64,000 nt of DNA. It comes from Gammaproteobacteria bacterium 45_16_T64 (GTDB lineage Bacteria > Pseudomonadota > Gammaproteobacteria > Pseudomonadales > Ketobacteraceae). Each line of letters starts with the position of its first letter. Within the stretch, counting starts at the first letter, position 1. Position numbers and translations under genes: made by a program. This document shows positions 7,990 to 16,642 of the stretch, in pieces. The stretch spans positions 348,031 to 412,030 of the forward strand of contig MABD01000037.1 in the NCBI GenBank assembly GCA_002162955.1, written 5' to 3'. A model generated the notes under the pieces. That model saw only the letters and a list, made by a program, of their open reading frames with translations, did not search any database and had not been told where the DNA came from.

Positions 7990-8955
7990 CTACTTAGCCA
8001 ATGATGATAACCATACATCCAAGCCCTGAGCATTCAACATCGCATCCACTCGCAGTGCAGTCACGATGTCATCCTTGGATAATACGCAATCATGCATTGC
8101 CAGCTCTTCCAAAAAGAACGCCATAATGTCTTCCATAATGCCTTGTAAACGGTTGGGGTTATCAGCATTTTTCTGCGCAATTTCCACATATTTATCGACC
8201 CGTGATAACAGCACCTCCGACAATACTTCAGGTTGCTCCACCATACCGTAATGGGTTAGAAACACCCGTTGAGGGTTGTAGGAGATAATCCGTTTAATCG
8301 ACTGCTTCAACGCCACAGGGTCGAATTGCACAGGCGTGGTAGTGGGTATAATAAAAGGCCCCTTCCTCGTGGTTAACTCTTGATAGGCCAAGCCAAACGT
8401 ATCTCCGGTAAAAAAACCTTGGCTTTTATCATCGAAAATACAAAAGTGATGTCGTGCGTGCCCTGGCGTATCAATAAACGTCAGGCGGCGTCCACCAAGT
8501 GTCAGCACCTCTTCATCGACAGGAATCTTCATCACGTCCTTGTCGATAGGTACCAAGTCGCCATAGGTTCGATCAAATTCGACTTTGCCATACACCGCCG
8601 TCGCGCCCGCTTGTAATTTAGCAGGGTCAACCATATGCCGTGCACCTTTCTCATGCACGACAAATGTTGTATTGGGCAACTGCTGCATCAATAGACCTGC
8701 ACCACCAGCGTGGTCCAAATGAACATGGGTGACAATGACATATTTTACTTGCTCTGGCGTAATGCCTTGCTGCTCGAAAAATTCAAACAAGCGCGGCACC
8801 GTATCTTTTGTGCCGGTCTCGATGATCGCAACCTCTCCAGCGTCCTCAACTACGTAACACGCAGCCATATTGTCACGCTGAAAACCGGTATCAACGACAT
8901 GAATTCCCCAACCTACATCTTTGCTTGTCATACTTTCATTACCCTCATCTCTCAT
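7990..8955 (-). CDS. MBL-fold metallo-hydrolase
   Basis: 321 residues. HVHLDHAGG (about residues 77-85) is the HxHxDH zinc motif, with further ligands in GHARHHF and FTGDTFG, and a late His in LTHYG: a complete glyoxalase II-like di-metal site. The C-terminal 90 residues are a helical extension. Substrates of this group are thioesters, lactones or esters. Its ATG overlaps the stop of the tetR gene (ATGA, 8952-8955), so the two are coupled; an in-frame ATG at 8931 is an alternative start. Being co-transcribed with a TetR gene opposite an oxygenase pair suggests one regulated catabolic locus. Confidence 0.88.
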   Translation of the reverse strand: MRDEGNESMTSKDVGWGIHVVDTGFQRDNMAACYVVEDAGEVAIIETGTKDTVPRLFEFFEQQGITPEQVKYVIVTHVHLDHAGGAGLLMQQLPNTTFVVHEKGARHMVDPAKLQAGATAVYGKVEFDRTYGDLVPIDKDVMKIPVDEEVLTLGGRRLTFIDTPGHARHHFCIFDDKSQGFFTGDTFGLAYQELTTRKGPFIIPTTTPVQFDPVALKQSIKRIISYNPQRVFLTHYGMVEQPEVLSEVLLSRVDKYVEIAQKNADNPNRLQGIMEDIMAFFLEELAMHDCVLSKDDIVTALRVDAMLNAQGLDVWLSSLAK

Positions 8956-9545
8956 AACTGTATACAGGCCGCCGCCATATCCGCTAAGCCTTCTATTAAC
9001 GCTTCGCGGTCAAACGGTGGCGCGGGGTCCGATAAATAGCGAATCAACGTCGCAATACCGCTGTTCATCACAATATATAACATGACCTGCATTTTTTCTG
9101 GCGCAACGTCTTCTGGATGTCGCATCACATACAGAGACGCCATTTGAGTCAGCTGCATTTCAATGACCCGAATATGCTCCAAGAGCTCAAAATGGCCAAC
9201 GTACTGAAACACCTTGAGGTAGCGACCCTTGTCTTTTTCAAGAAAGTGGCTGAATTCATGCAAGATGGCAAGCACCCCACTTCTGAAATCTATCTGAACA
9301 ATCTGCGGCGTAATGGCCAACAAGCTCTGCACGATCTCATCCCGCGCCTTTTCTATCATGGACTGATAGACCGCTTCCTTGTCATCAAAATATTGATATA
9401 ACGTACCCACGCTAATGCCCGCTTCGTCAGCAATATGGCGGGTTGTAGTGCCTTCCAGGCCATTTTTGGCCACACACTGCAAACCTGCTTGAATGATGTC
9501 ATCCACCATCCTTTTTGCCCGTATTTGTTTCGGTTTTCGGCGCAT
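8952..9545 (-). CDS. TetR family transcriptional regulator
   Basis: Start chosen at the ATG at 9543-9545 (197 residues), because the upstream in-frame ATG lies inside the palindromic operator. The N-terminus is basic (MRRKPKQIRAKRMVDDIIQ), followed by the helix-turn-helix ATTRHIADEAGISVGTLYQYFDDKEAVYQSM region typical of TetR. The C-terminal half is all-helical, ligand unknown. The gene is divergent from the di-iron protein gene, with a perfect 20-bp palindrome in the 85-base spacer, so it probably represses both directions. Confidence 0.88.
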   Translation of the reverse strand: MRRKPKQIRAKRMVDDIIQAGLQCVAKNGLEGTTTRHIADEAGISVGTLYQYFDDKEAVYQSMIEKARDEIVQSLLAITPQIVQIDFRSGVLAILHEFSHFLEKDKGRYLKVFQYVGHFELLEHIRVIEMQLTQMASLYVMRHPEDVAPEKMQVMLYIVMNSGIATLIRYLSDPAPPFDREALIEGLADMAAACIQL

Positions 9546-9560
9546 AAGTATCTGAATTGA

Positions 9561-9580
9561 ATATGAACAATTGTTCATAT
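9561..9580. promoter_or_regulatory. Perfect 20-bp palindrome, probable TetR operator
   Basis: ATATGAACAATTGTTCATAT is fully self-complementary. It sits 15 bases from the chosen tetR start and 50 bases before the di-iron protein gene, where one repressor could block both promoters. The half-site TGAACAATTGTTCA is a common length for TetR dimers. Binding is inferred. Confidence 0.65.
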
Positions 9581-9630
9581 AATTTAGTAAGAGCTGACCA
9601 ATTAATCAATAGCTAATAGGAGAACTTTGC

Positions 9631-10557
9631 ATGGCCTCCATTGATCTCGAAAAAATGCGTCATAAAATTAAGTCTACCCAATGGGCATTGGTGGACTTTG
9701 ATTGGGACTCTCCAGGTGCAGACAGAATAACCCCCGAGCAATGGCCCAAACTCAAAGCCTTTATGGCAGACCTAATGTGGATTGAGCATGTGGGTGCCCG
9801 TGGTTTCGCGGCATTGGCAAAGAGCGCTCCAACAGAAACATTACGGGAAATTTACACCTATTTTCATGCCGAAGAGCAACGTCATGCCAATGCGGAAATG
9901 GCGCTGATGAAACGTTGGGGTATGCTAGAAGATGACGAATGCCCAGCGCCCAGTCCTAACTTACGCTTAGTCATCAATTGGTTGGATCGCTATGCTGATG
10001 ATACTCCCTTTCGGATGCTTGCCACCCTCATCCCTATGCTAGAAGTCGCACTCGATGGTGCTCTCTGTAAGTTCCTATTAGAAATCGTAGAAGACCCACT
10101 CTGCCATGCTGTTTTTGCAAAAATAAACGATGATGAATCACGACACCTTGGGGTCGGATTCACTGTAATGGAAATACAGGGCAACAGCCCACGCTATATT
10201 GCGTCCATGCATATGTTAGCCAGCCTGCTAGATCCTCGTTTGATTGCAGGGGCCATCATCTACTTCCCCTTGCTAAATAGTATGCGGGACAACTTGAATG
10301 AATTGGGTCTATCAGAAGAGAAACTTTATCGGGCAATAGATAAATTTGAAAAAATTGGCGGCCGTACACAACAAGGGCGCAACAATCCATGGTATCGCGT
10401 TATCGCTTTTCATGGTTCACTTGTGGTCGACCGCAACAACCTTTTCTATCACCGCCCTGTCGACCTGTTAGTAACTATCTCAAGAATGATTCCTCAACGC
10501 CTCCTACCCAAACCCCCAAGCTGGGTTGGCGAGCTGACCTATCAACCCATCGCATAA
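9631..10557 (+). CDS. Ferritin-like di-iron protein (putative oxygenase)
   Basis: 308 residues with a TAGGAGA ribosome site. The four-helix di-iron ligand set is visible: Glu in 'MWIEHVG', EEQRHANAE (ExxH, about 91-99), Glu in 'MLEVALDG' and DESRH (about 171-175). This is the ferritin-like superfamily found as stand-alone oxidases/oxygenases in actinobacteria and marine gammaproteobacteria, often beside alkane or ketone metabolism genes. Thirteen bases later comes a Baeyer-Villiger-type monooxygenase gene, so the pair probably oxidise one hydrophobic substrate in sequence. The actual substrate is unknown. Confidence 0.75.
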   Translation: MASIDLEKMRHKIKSTQWALVDFDWDSPGADRITPEQWPKLKAFMADLMWIEHVGARGFAALAKSAPTETLREIYTYFHAEEQRHANAEMALMKRWGMLEDDECPAPSPNLRLVINWLDRYADDTPFRMLATLIPMLEVALDGALCKFLLEIVEDPLCHAVFAKINDDESRHLGVGFTVMEIQGNSPRYIASMHMLASLLDPRLIAGAIIYFPLLNSMRDNLNELGLSEEKLYRAIDKFEKIGGRTQQGRNNPWYRVIAFHGSLVVDRNNLFYHRPVDLLVTISRMIPQRLLPKPPSWVGELTYQPIA

Positions 10558-10570
10558 AGCCTGGTCCACT

Positions 10571-12064
10571 ATGAGTAACTCACTTATGAGCGACACCACT
10601 TCATATCCATTAGACGTTATTATTATTGGTGCAGGGTTTTCCGGTGTAGGTATGGCGATTCGGCTTCTGCAAGCAGGTATAAACCGATTCGCCATTTTGG
10701 AAAGAGACACACAAGTAGGTGGATGTTGGCGCGATAACCAATACCCCGGCGCAGCATGTGACATTCCATCCAACCTGTATTCTTTTTCCTTTGCACCTAA
10801 TCCTAACTGGTCACGAGCTTATTCAAGCAGCCAGGAAATCCTCGCCCATATACAATCGATGGTGCACGACTTTCAGTTACAACGATTTATCCGAGTTAAC
10901 ACCAATGTGAATGGCATGAGTTTTGATGAAAACGCGGGGCTATGGACGGTAAATACCGAGAACCAAGAAAGTCTAACCGCTCGCGCCGTCGTCATGGCTG
11001 CAGGCCCCTTAGCGAATTTTAGCTTCCCTACCATACCGAACCTAGAGCAATACAAGGGACACAAAATTCATAGCGCTCGCTGGGATCATCACTATGATTT
11101 TTCTGACAAGAAAGTTGCCGTCATCGGTACCGGGGCCAGTGCCATACAAATAATTCCCGAGCTCGTCAAAAAATCCAAGCATCTTACGGTATTTCAACGT
11201 ACACCAGCTTGGGTGCTTCCAAGAATTGATGGCAAAACCCCACATTGGCTCCGCGCATTATTTCGCAAGTTTCCCGCCACCCAAGCCCTCACACGCAAAG
11301 CACTCTTTGCACTGCATGAAGCCGGGGCCTTGGGGCTCATCTGGAACTCCCCACTTACCACCGCAATGCAGAAAATTGCAAAGCAACATTTGCAACAGCA
11401 AGTAAAAGATAGCTGGATGCAACGCCAACTCACACCCAACTTTCGTATCGGCTGTAAACGGGTATTAATGAGCAGCGATTATTACCCCGCCCTACAACAA
11501 TCCAATTGCAAATTAATTACCTGGCCAATCGCCAGCCTATCAGAAAGGGGTATTCGCTGCGTTGAGGGTATAGAACACCAATTCGATTGTATTGTATTTG
11601 CCACTGGCTTTGATATTGGTATTCACGGTGCTCCGTTTACGGTGAAAGGGCTGGATGGCCGTGACTTAGCCAATGATTGGAAATCAGGAGCTCAAGCCTA
11701 CAAGAGTGTTAACGTATCGGGTTACCCGAATCTGTTTCTTACCTTTGGTCCCAATTCTGGCCCAGGGCACAATTCCGCCCTCGTATATGTTGAGGCACAA
11801 CTGGATTACGCCGTACGCAGTATTCAACGAATACTCGACAACAATCTATCCATATTGGATGTCAACGAGAAAGCGCAGGCTGACTATAACAAATCAATTC
11901 AACGACGATTGAGCAACACCAATTGGAATTCAGGCTGCAAAAGTTGGTATCTCACTGACGATGGATTTAACGCTACCATGTACCCTGGATTTGCCACTCA
12001 ATACACTCATCAGATGCGGCAATTTAGGATAAGTGATTATCGTTGCGTAGCCGTAAACGAATAA
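10571..12064 (+). CDS. FAD-dependent monooxygenase, Baeyer-Villiger type
   Basis: 497 residues. FAD site IIGAGFSGVGMA (about 19-30) and GGCWRDNQYPGAACD; the fingerprint YKGHKIHSARWD (about 158-169) fits the Baeyer-Villiger pattern F/Y-x-G-x3-H-x3-W-D; NADPH site VIGTGASAIQ; C-terminal FATGFD. Such enzymes turn ketones into esters or lactones with NADPH and O2. It follows the di-iron protein gene in the same transcript. The divergent MBL hydrolase could open the lactone or ester produced, an inference from gene order. Confidence 0.88.
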   Translation: MSNSLMSDTTSYPLDVIIIGAGFSGVGMAIRLLQAGINRFAILERDTQVGGCWRDNQYPGAACDIPSNLYSFSFAPNPNWSRAYSSSQEILAHIQSMVHDFQLQRFIRVNTNVNGMSFDENAGLWTVNTENQESLTARAVVMAAGPLANFSFPTIPNLEQYKGHKIHSARWDHHYDFSDKKVAVIGTGASAIQIIPELVKKSKHLTVFQRTPAWVLPRIDGKTPHWLRALFRKFPATQALTRKALFALHEAGALGLIWNSPLTTAMQKIAKQHLQQQVKDSWMQRQLTPNFRIGCKRVLMSSDYYPALQQSNCKLITWPIASLSERGIRCVEGIEHQFDCIVFATGFDIGIHGAPFTVKGLDGRDLANDWKSGAQAYKSVNVSGYPNLFLTFGPNSGPGHNSALVYVEAQLDYAVRSIQRILDNNLSILDVNEKAQADYNKSIQRRLSNTNWNSGCKSWYLTDDGFNATMYPGFATQYTHQMRQFRISDYRCVAVNE

Positions 12065-12068
12065 CTAA

Positions 12069-12112
12069 ATCAACATATTACAGAAGGTCTTATCTTTCGA
12101 TAATATGTTGAT
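12069..12112. terminator. Stem-loop between convergent genes
   Basis: Twelve-base arms ATCAACATATTA (12069-12080) and TAATATGTTGAT (12101-12112) around a 20-base loop, placed between the monooxygenase stop and the thioesterase-like gene stop. AT-rich and lacking a T-run, so a weak bidirectional terminator at best. Confidence 0.45.
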
Positions 12113-12140
12113 AGATTTCCACTAAAATGGAGATCGCTTT

Positions 12141-13115
12141 CTACGCCAGCTCAGTAGAAAACGCTTCTAACAACGCCGTTAGTCGTGCTCCTGCCAAACT
12201 AAGAGAAGGCTCACCGCCGTCAAATAATGACCCTGGATCAGCATCCACAAATTGCGTGTTAACTTGACTCGCGGGCAAACCACGCAGATGTGCGGAATAA
12301 GGTGATTCCAATACGATTTCTGATTCTCCCAAACTGTGATCACCCACGGCGATCACATGGAAATCCCCCTGATAGTCACTCTGTTTCTGATAGGTCAGCA
12401 TGGCTTTCAGGCTAGCGGTATAGGTACGCATGCGCTTGCGCATCATATCAGATTCAACATTAGAACTGAGGTATCCGCCCTTCGCGATAAACGCTAACAG
12501 AAAATCAACACGCTTATCTTCCGATAGTTCTTTAACCTGATCAAAAGGAAAATGTAACTTCACGTTAAGCAAACGTTCGATAACATACACGTAGTCAATA
12601 AACGCCCGCATTTCCAACAGCTCTTCTTTCGGTAGTCCTTTCCAATCACGATCGAATAACGGCATCATATGCAATACCAAACCGAGTTCATCACCTGCTG
12701 CTTCCAACTGACCTGCGGCTTCAAACGTCGGTAATCCGCCCATACAATTCCCCATGACATGATAAGGGCCTTCAGGTTGAATTTTCTTCATCTCGCGAAT
12801 AGCATGTGCAGCTATATCACTGACATTGGCATAAGGTACTTGTTCTCCATTAAGCCCTGGAGCCTGACAACCAAAAAGATTCCAACTATCTGGAAAGTAC
12901 TTACTGTAAAAACGAAAATATCCAACACTACCGTCCGTTGCGGGGAACATAAACATATTTTGCCCGTCCGCATCACCTTTTTTTATCTGCACCAAATTCG
13001 ATTGTGTCAGTTTTAAAAACTTCTCGGTACTAATGTCTTTGTTCTCTAGTAGGCCTCGTAATACCGCCTGCTTTGTCGGCGATAACTGCTGCGTACGCTC
13101 TTGTAATGCATCCAT
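12141..13115 (-). CDS. Stand-alone thioesterase-fold protein with Cys nucleophile
   Basis: 324 residues. Residues 50-320 follow the alpha/beta-hydrolase thioesterase of NRPS/PKS systems; the nucleophile elbow reads GNCMGG with Cys124 (codon TGT at 12744-12746) in place of Ser. By eye against surfactin thioesterase, the usual Asp falls on Met151 and the usual His on Pro295, so the classic triad is missing; Asp260 (VGDHS) could be an alternative acid. The first 50 residues resemble a linker (LSPTKQAVLRGLLE). It is the last gene after the PKS and NRPS genes (97-base gap) and is the likely release enzyme, by hydrolysis or by Dieckmann-type cyclisation as in Cys-dependent tetramate cyclases. Confidence 0.8.
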   Translation of the reverse strand: MDALQERTQQLSPTKQAVLRGLLENKDISTEKFLKLTQSNLVQIKKGDADGQNMFMFPATDGSVGYFRFYSKYFPDSWNLFGCQAPGLNGEQVPYANVSDIAAHAIREMKKIQPEGPYHVMGNCMGGLPTFEAAGQLEAAGDELGLVLHMMPLFDRDWKGLPKEELLEMRAFIDYVYVIERLLNVKLHFPFDQVKELSEDKRVDFLLAFIAKGGYLSSNVESDMMRKRMRTYTASLKAMLTYQKQSDYQGDFHVIAVGDHSLGESEIVLESPYSAHLRGLPASQVNTQFVDADPGSLFDGGEPSLSLAGARLTALLEAFSTELA

Positions 13116-13212
13116 AGTATTTTCTTCTGTTATTGGTGTGATGGAATATTTCTTCCTGTACTACTAGCTTGTACTGCTGGCTTGTACGGCCCGCTTATAT
13201 TACATTTTTGTA

Positions 13213-16200
13213 TTACGTCAAAAGCTGGGCGGCTTCCTCTTCGCTCATCGATTCTAAGCGATCCAACAAATCTGCAATGGTCTCTTCTTCTGATGGATTT
13301 GCTTCATCAACAATAATTCGCGCAAGTGCTTTCACAGAGGAATCGCTCATCAATGTTTGCAGTGCAATATCCACGGAATGCGTGCAATAAATAGCGTTTC
13401 TGACTCTGGCAGCCAATAATGAGTGTCCACCGAGATCGAAGAAATCATCCTCTCGTCCCACCCGATCAACGTTCAACAACTGGCTATATAACGACGATAC
13501 ATACACCTCCATTTCTGTGCGGGGAGCAACGTATATATTATCGACATTACCAACACTCAATTGCCGCCCCATCATCTCTGCGCTCAATAGCCTTTTTCTG
13601 TCGACTTTGCCATTTGGCGTCATCGGAAGCTGTTCAACAAGGTAATATCGGTGAGGCAGCATATAACGTGGTAACACCTGTCGTACGTATTGCACGATAT
13701 CCTCTTGGGATACCGCAGCACACACGTAGGCGAGTAACATACCCTCCTGGTCGATCACTGCTGCGTCAGTAACACCAGCAACCTCCCTCAACGCACATTC
13801 AATTTCTCCCGGCTCGATACGATAACCCCGAACCTTTAGTTGCCGGTCCTTACGTCCCAAATAAATAAGATTCCCATGTTCATCATACTTAACCAAATCA
13901 CCGGTACGATAAGCCCGCTCATCAACCCCTAGCAGTGTTTTCAGATTCACAAAACTCTCTGTATTCGCAACATCCCGACGCCAGTAGCCCAATGAACAAC
14001 CGTCGCCCGCGATATACAGCTCACCCGGCATTCCCACCGCCACAGGTTGCAGAGACTCATTAAGAACATAACAACGCGTGTTATCAATCGGCCTTCCCAG
14101 AAGAATTGGACCATTGATATTGACCTGACTTAGCAATGACCAGATCGTGGTTTCTGTCGGTCCATATACATTCCACAGTTCTTTACAGCGCTTATCCAAT
14201 AACGCATCAGCCAAATCTCGCTGCAAGGCCTCGCCGCCACATAGTATCCGCAGCACAGGGGCGCCTTTCCAACCAGAATCCAATAATAACTTCCACGTTG
14301 CCGGTGTCGCCTGCATCAACGTCGCAGCACTGCTTTCAATCAACGATGCTAATTGTGTACCATCGGAAAGAACATTTTGTGTTGCGATAATGACACGAGC
14401 ACCATTAAGTAGCGGCAATAGTAATTCCAATATTGAAATATCAAACGACAACGTAGTCACCGCTAACCACCGATCCTCAGACGATATACCCGGTACCTTG
14501 GCCATGGAGTCCAAGATATTTAATGCATTGCGATGAGAAACCACGACCCCTTTAGGCTTACCTGTTGAACCCGAGGTATAGATAAGGTACGCAGGATTTG
14601 CACTAGCGTCTGTTGAAATTTCCATGTTACCCACGGTCCCACGTGGCCTAACATCCAGATCATCTACACATAAAACCTGCACCGACGGAATAGTGATTTT
14701 ATGCTGACAAGCAGTGTGTGACAAAATTGTTGTCAGCCCACTATTGTCAATCATATATGCGACCCGATCTTTTGGAAATTCCGGGTCAAGCGGTACAAAA
14801 GCCGCCCCTGCTTTTAGAATTGCCAACAGAGCAGCAACCATGTCAATAGAACGAGGAATCATGACACCAATAAACTGACCACTCACAGAACCCAGCAACC
14901 GAGTAATACGATCAACCTCGGCATTCAACGCGTGATAACTAATACATTGCTGCTCACATTCAATCGCAATATTCTCCGGTGTCTTCTGTACCTGTGCAAA
15001 AAACGCCTCGGCAATATAACGATTGTGATCAACAGGTTCTTTCTGAAGAGAATAGTCTTGGTTCCACTCGTACAGCAGCGTATTGCGCTCATCTGAGTTG
15101 ACTAATGACATCTCGCGGATAGCCATATGCTTACGAGAACGCACGTGCTGTGCTAGATATTGAAAATGATTGGCGAACCGTGTCATAGAACCATCACTAT
15201 ACAAGTCACTGTTATAGATCAGTGTTCCCTCAAGACTATCGCCCTCTGTTCGTAGATGCAGTTCCAATTCAAACTGACCAATTTCCGGGTCAAAGGGATA
15301 CCACCGGGTTGACACTTCAGGTAACGACAAACCGGACAACGCATTTTGAAATACAAACAACACCTGAAACAACGGATTTCGGCTTAAATCACGGTTATCC
15401 ACCAGTTCACTGATCAATTTTTCAAAGGAATAATCTTGATGCTCGTAAGCCTCAAAGGCGGTTTTTGTGACGTCTTTTAACGCCTGAATAAAATCACTCT
15501 CTGGTGCTAATAGATTACGCATCACCAGAGTACTGATAAAACAACCCGCAATCGACTCAAAACGTTGGTCAAATCGATTGGCATGCGGTGTACCCACAGC
15601 GATATCGGTCTGTTGTGTATAGTGGTATAAAAGAATGGTAAATAGCGTTAAACAACTACAATGCAGGGTTGATCCATTCTCCTGAGCGACCTCACGCAGC
15701 TCATCCACCACGTGGGCCGGAATAGTAAAAAATACCCGCTTCGCGGTGTAGGTTCGAATGGTTGGTCTAGAAAAATCACTGCTAAAGTCTAACGGAGGAC
15801 AGTTTCTTAATTGTTGTATCCAATAGTGAAGATTCTCCTCCCGCTGAATAAAACCAGGGTGGTCTTGATCCGCCTCTTGAACTCTCTCCCACTCAATGTA
15901 ATGGCTGTAATCACATGGCGCGGCTTTTTCAACGCTGGGTTCACCACTAGAACACGCTAGTTTTTCTTTATAGATAGCGGAGATCTCATCAACGATGAGT
16001 CCAAACGTCCATCCATCAGCAATAATATGATGTAGGCATAACCCCCACACATAACTCTGTTCACCCGTTTTGTATAGGATAGAGCGCAGCAATAAATCAC
16101 TATCGTAGATAAAGGGCTTAATCAGATCCTTTCGCATGAGTGCATCAAGTTTCGAGGCATCCTGCATCGATGCTCTACACCAGTCTTGAACATCCTTAAC

Positions 16201-16608
16201 GACAGCCGTCACTGGCCTCGCGGGATTAATAAACTGCAAGGTTTCGCCATTGACCGTTTCAAACGTCGTTCTCAATCCCGGGTGTCGATGCACAACGGCT
16301 TCAAAGCTCTCAAAAAACAATGCCACATCAAGCTTTCCTTCAATGGCAAAGCTAAAACAGAACTCATACCCCACCGCACTCGAATCCAGCTGCGACAAAA
16401 ACCACAGGCGCGCCTGTATATTCGATAATGCCAATACTCGACGATGGTTAAGAAAGGCCACAATGTCTGCTTTATGGGCTTTCAATAATTCACGATCCTT
16501 CTCTGTCAGCAAACCTTTCGCGGCCAGAAAGTGCAACGTATCCTTCTCAGCACTTAATTGCACACCTTTATTAACCAATCGTACAATTACATCTATCCCA
16601 TCTTTCAT
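13213..16608 (-). CDS. Nonribosomal peptide synthetase module: TubC docking-C-A-T
   Basis: 1131 residues. Order: TubC-type N-terminal docking domain (about 4-53); condensation domain with HHIIADG at 193-199; adenylation domain with YTSGSTGKPKG, YGPTETT, YRTGDL, GYRIEPGEIE and NGKVDR cores; carrier domain with GGHSLL (Ser1063 as phosphopantetheine site); acidic C-terminal tail. Reading the ten specificity positions by eye gives D-I-L-Q-L-G-V-I-W-K, one change from the known glycine code DILQLGLIWK, so glycine is predicted. No epimerase, methylase or release domain. It starts 34 bases after the PKS gene, takes the polyketide chain through the docking domain and adds one residue. Confidence 0.93.
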   Translation of the reverse strand: MKDGIDVIVRLVNKGVQLSAEKDTLHFLAAKGLLTEKDRELLKAHKADIVAFLNHRRVLALSNIQARLWFLSQLDSSAVGYEFCFSFAIEGKLDVALFFESFEAVVHRHPGLRTTFETVNGETLQFINPARPVTAVVKDVQDWCRASMQDASKLDALMRKDLIKPFIYDSDLLLRSILYKTGEQSYVWGLCLHHIIADGWTFGLIVDEISAIYKEKLACSSGEPSVEKAAPCDYSHYIEWERVQEADQDHPGFIQREENLHYWIQQLRNCPPLDFSSDFSRPTIRTYTAKRVFFTIPAHVVDELREVAQENGSTLHCSCLTLFTILLYHYTQQTDIAVGTPHANRFDQRFESIAGCFISTLVMRNLLAPESDFIQALKDVTKTAFEAYEHQDYSFEKLISELVDNRDLSRNPLFQVLFVFQNALSGLSLPEVSTRWYPFDPEIGQFELELHLRTEGDSLEGTLIYNSDLYSDGSMTRFANHFQYLAQHVRSRKHMAIREMSLVNSDERNTLLYEWNQDYSLQKEPVDHNRYIAEAFFAQVQKTPENIAIECEQQCISYHALNAEVDRITRLLGSVSGQFIGVMIPRSIDMVAALLAILKAGAAFVPLDPEFPKDRVAYMIDNSGLTTILSHTACQHKITIPSVQVLCVDDLDVRPRGTVGNMEISTDASANPAYLIYTSGSTGKPKGVVVSHRNALNILDSMAKVPGISSEDRWLAVTTLSFDISILELLLPLLNGARVIIATQNVLSDGTQLASLIESSAATLMQATPATWKLLLDSGWKGAPVLRILCGGEALQRDLADALLDKRCKELWNVYGPTETTIWSLLSQVNINGPILLGRPIDNTRCYVLNESLQPVAVGMPGELYIAGDGCSLGYWRRDVANTESFVNLKTLLGVDERAYRTGDLVKYDEHGNLIYLGRKDRQLKVRGYRIEPGEIECALREVAGVTDAAVIDQEGMLLAYVCAAVSQEDIVQYVRQVLPRYMLPHRYYLVEQLPMTPNGKVDRKRLLSAEMMGRQLSVGNVDNIYVAPRTEMEVYVSSLYSQLLNVDRVGREDDFFDLGGHSLLAARVRNAIYCTHSVDIALQTLMSDSSVKALARIIVDEANPSEEETIADLLDRLESMSEEEAAQLLT

Positions 16609-16642
16609 ATGATATTACTTCTGTAAACTGAGGCCACAATAA

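Noticed and set aside
14136-14536. Two overlapping plus-strand frames inside the NRPS gene
   Set aside because: Lie antisense to conserved adenylation-domain motifs; shadows only.
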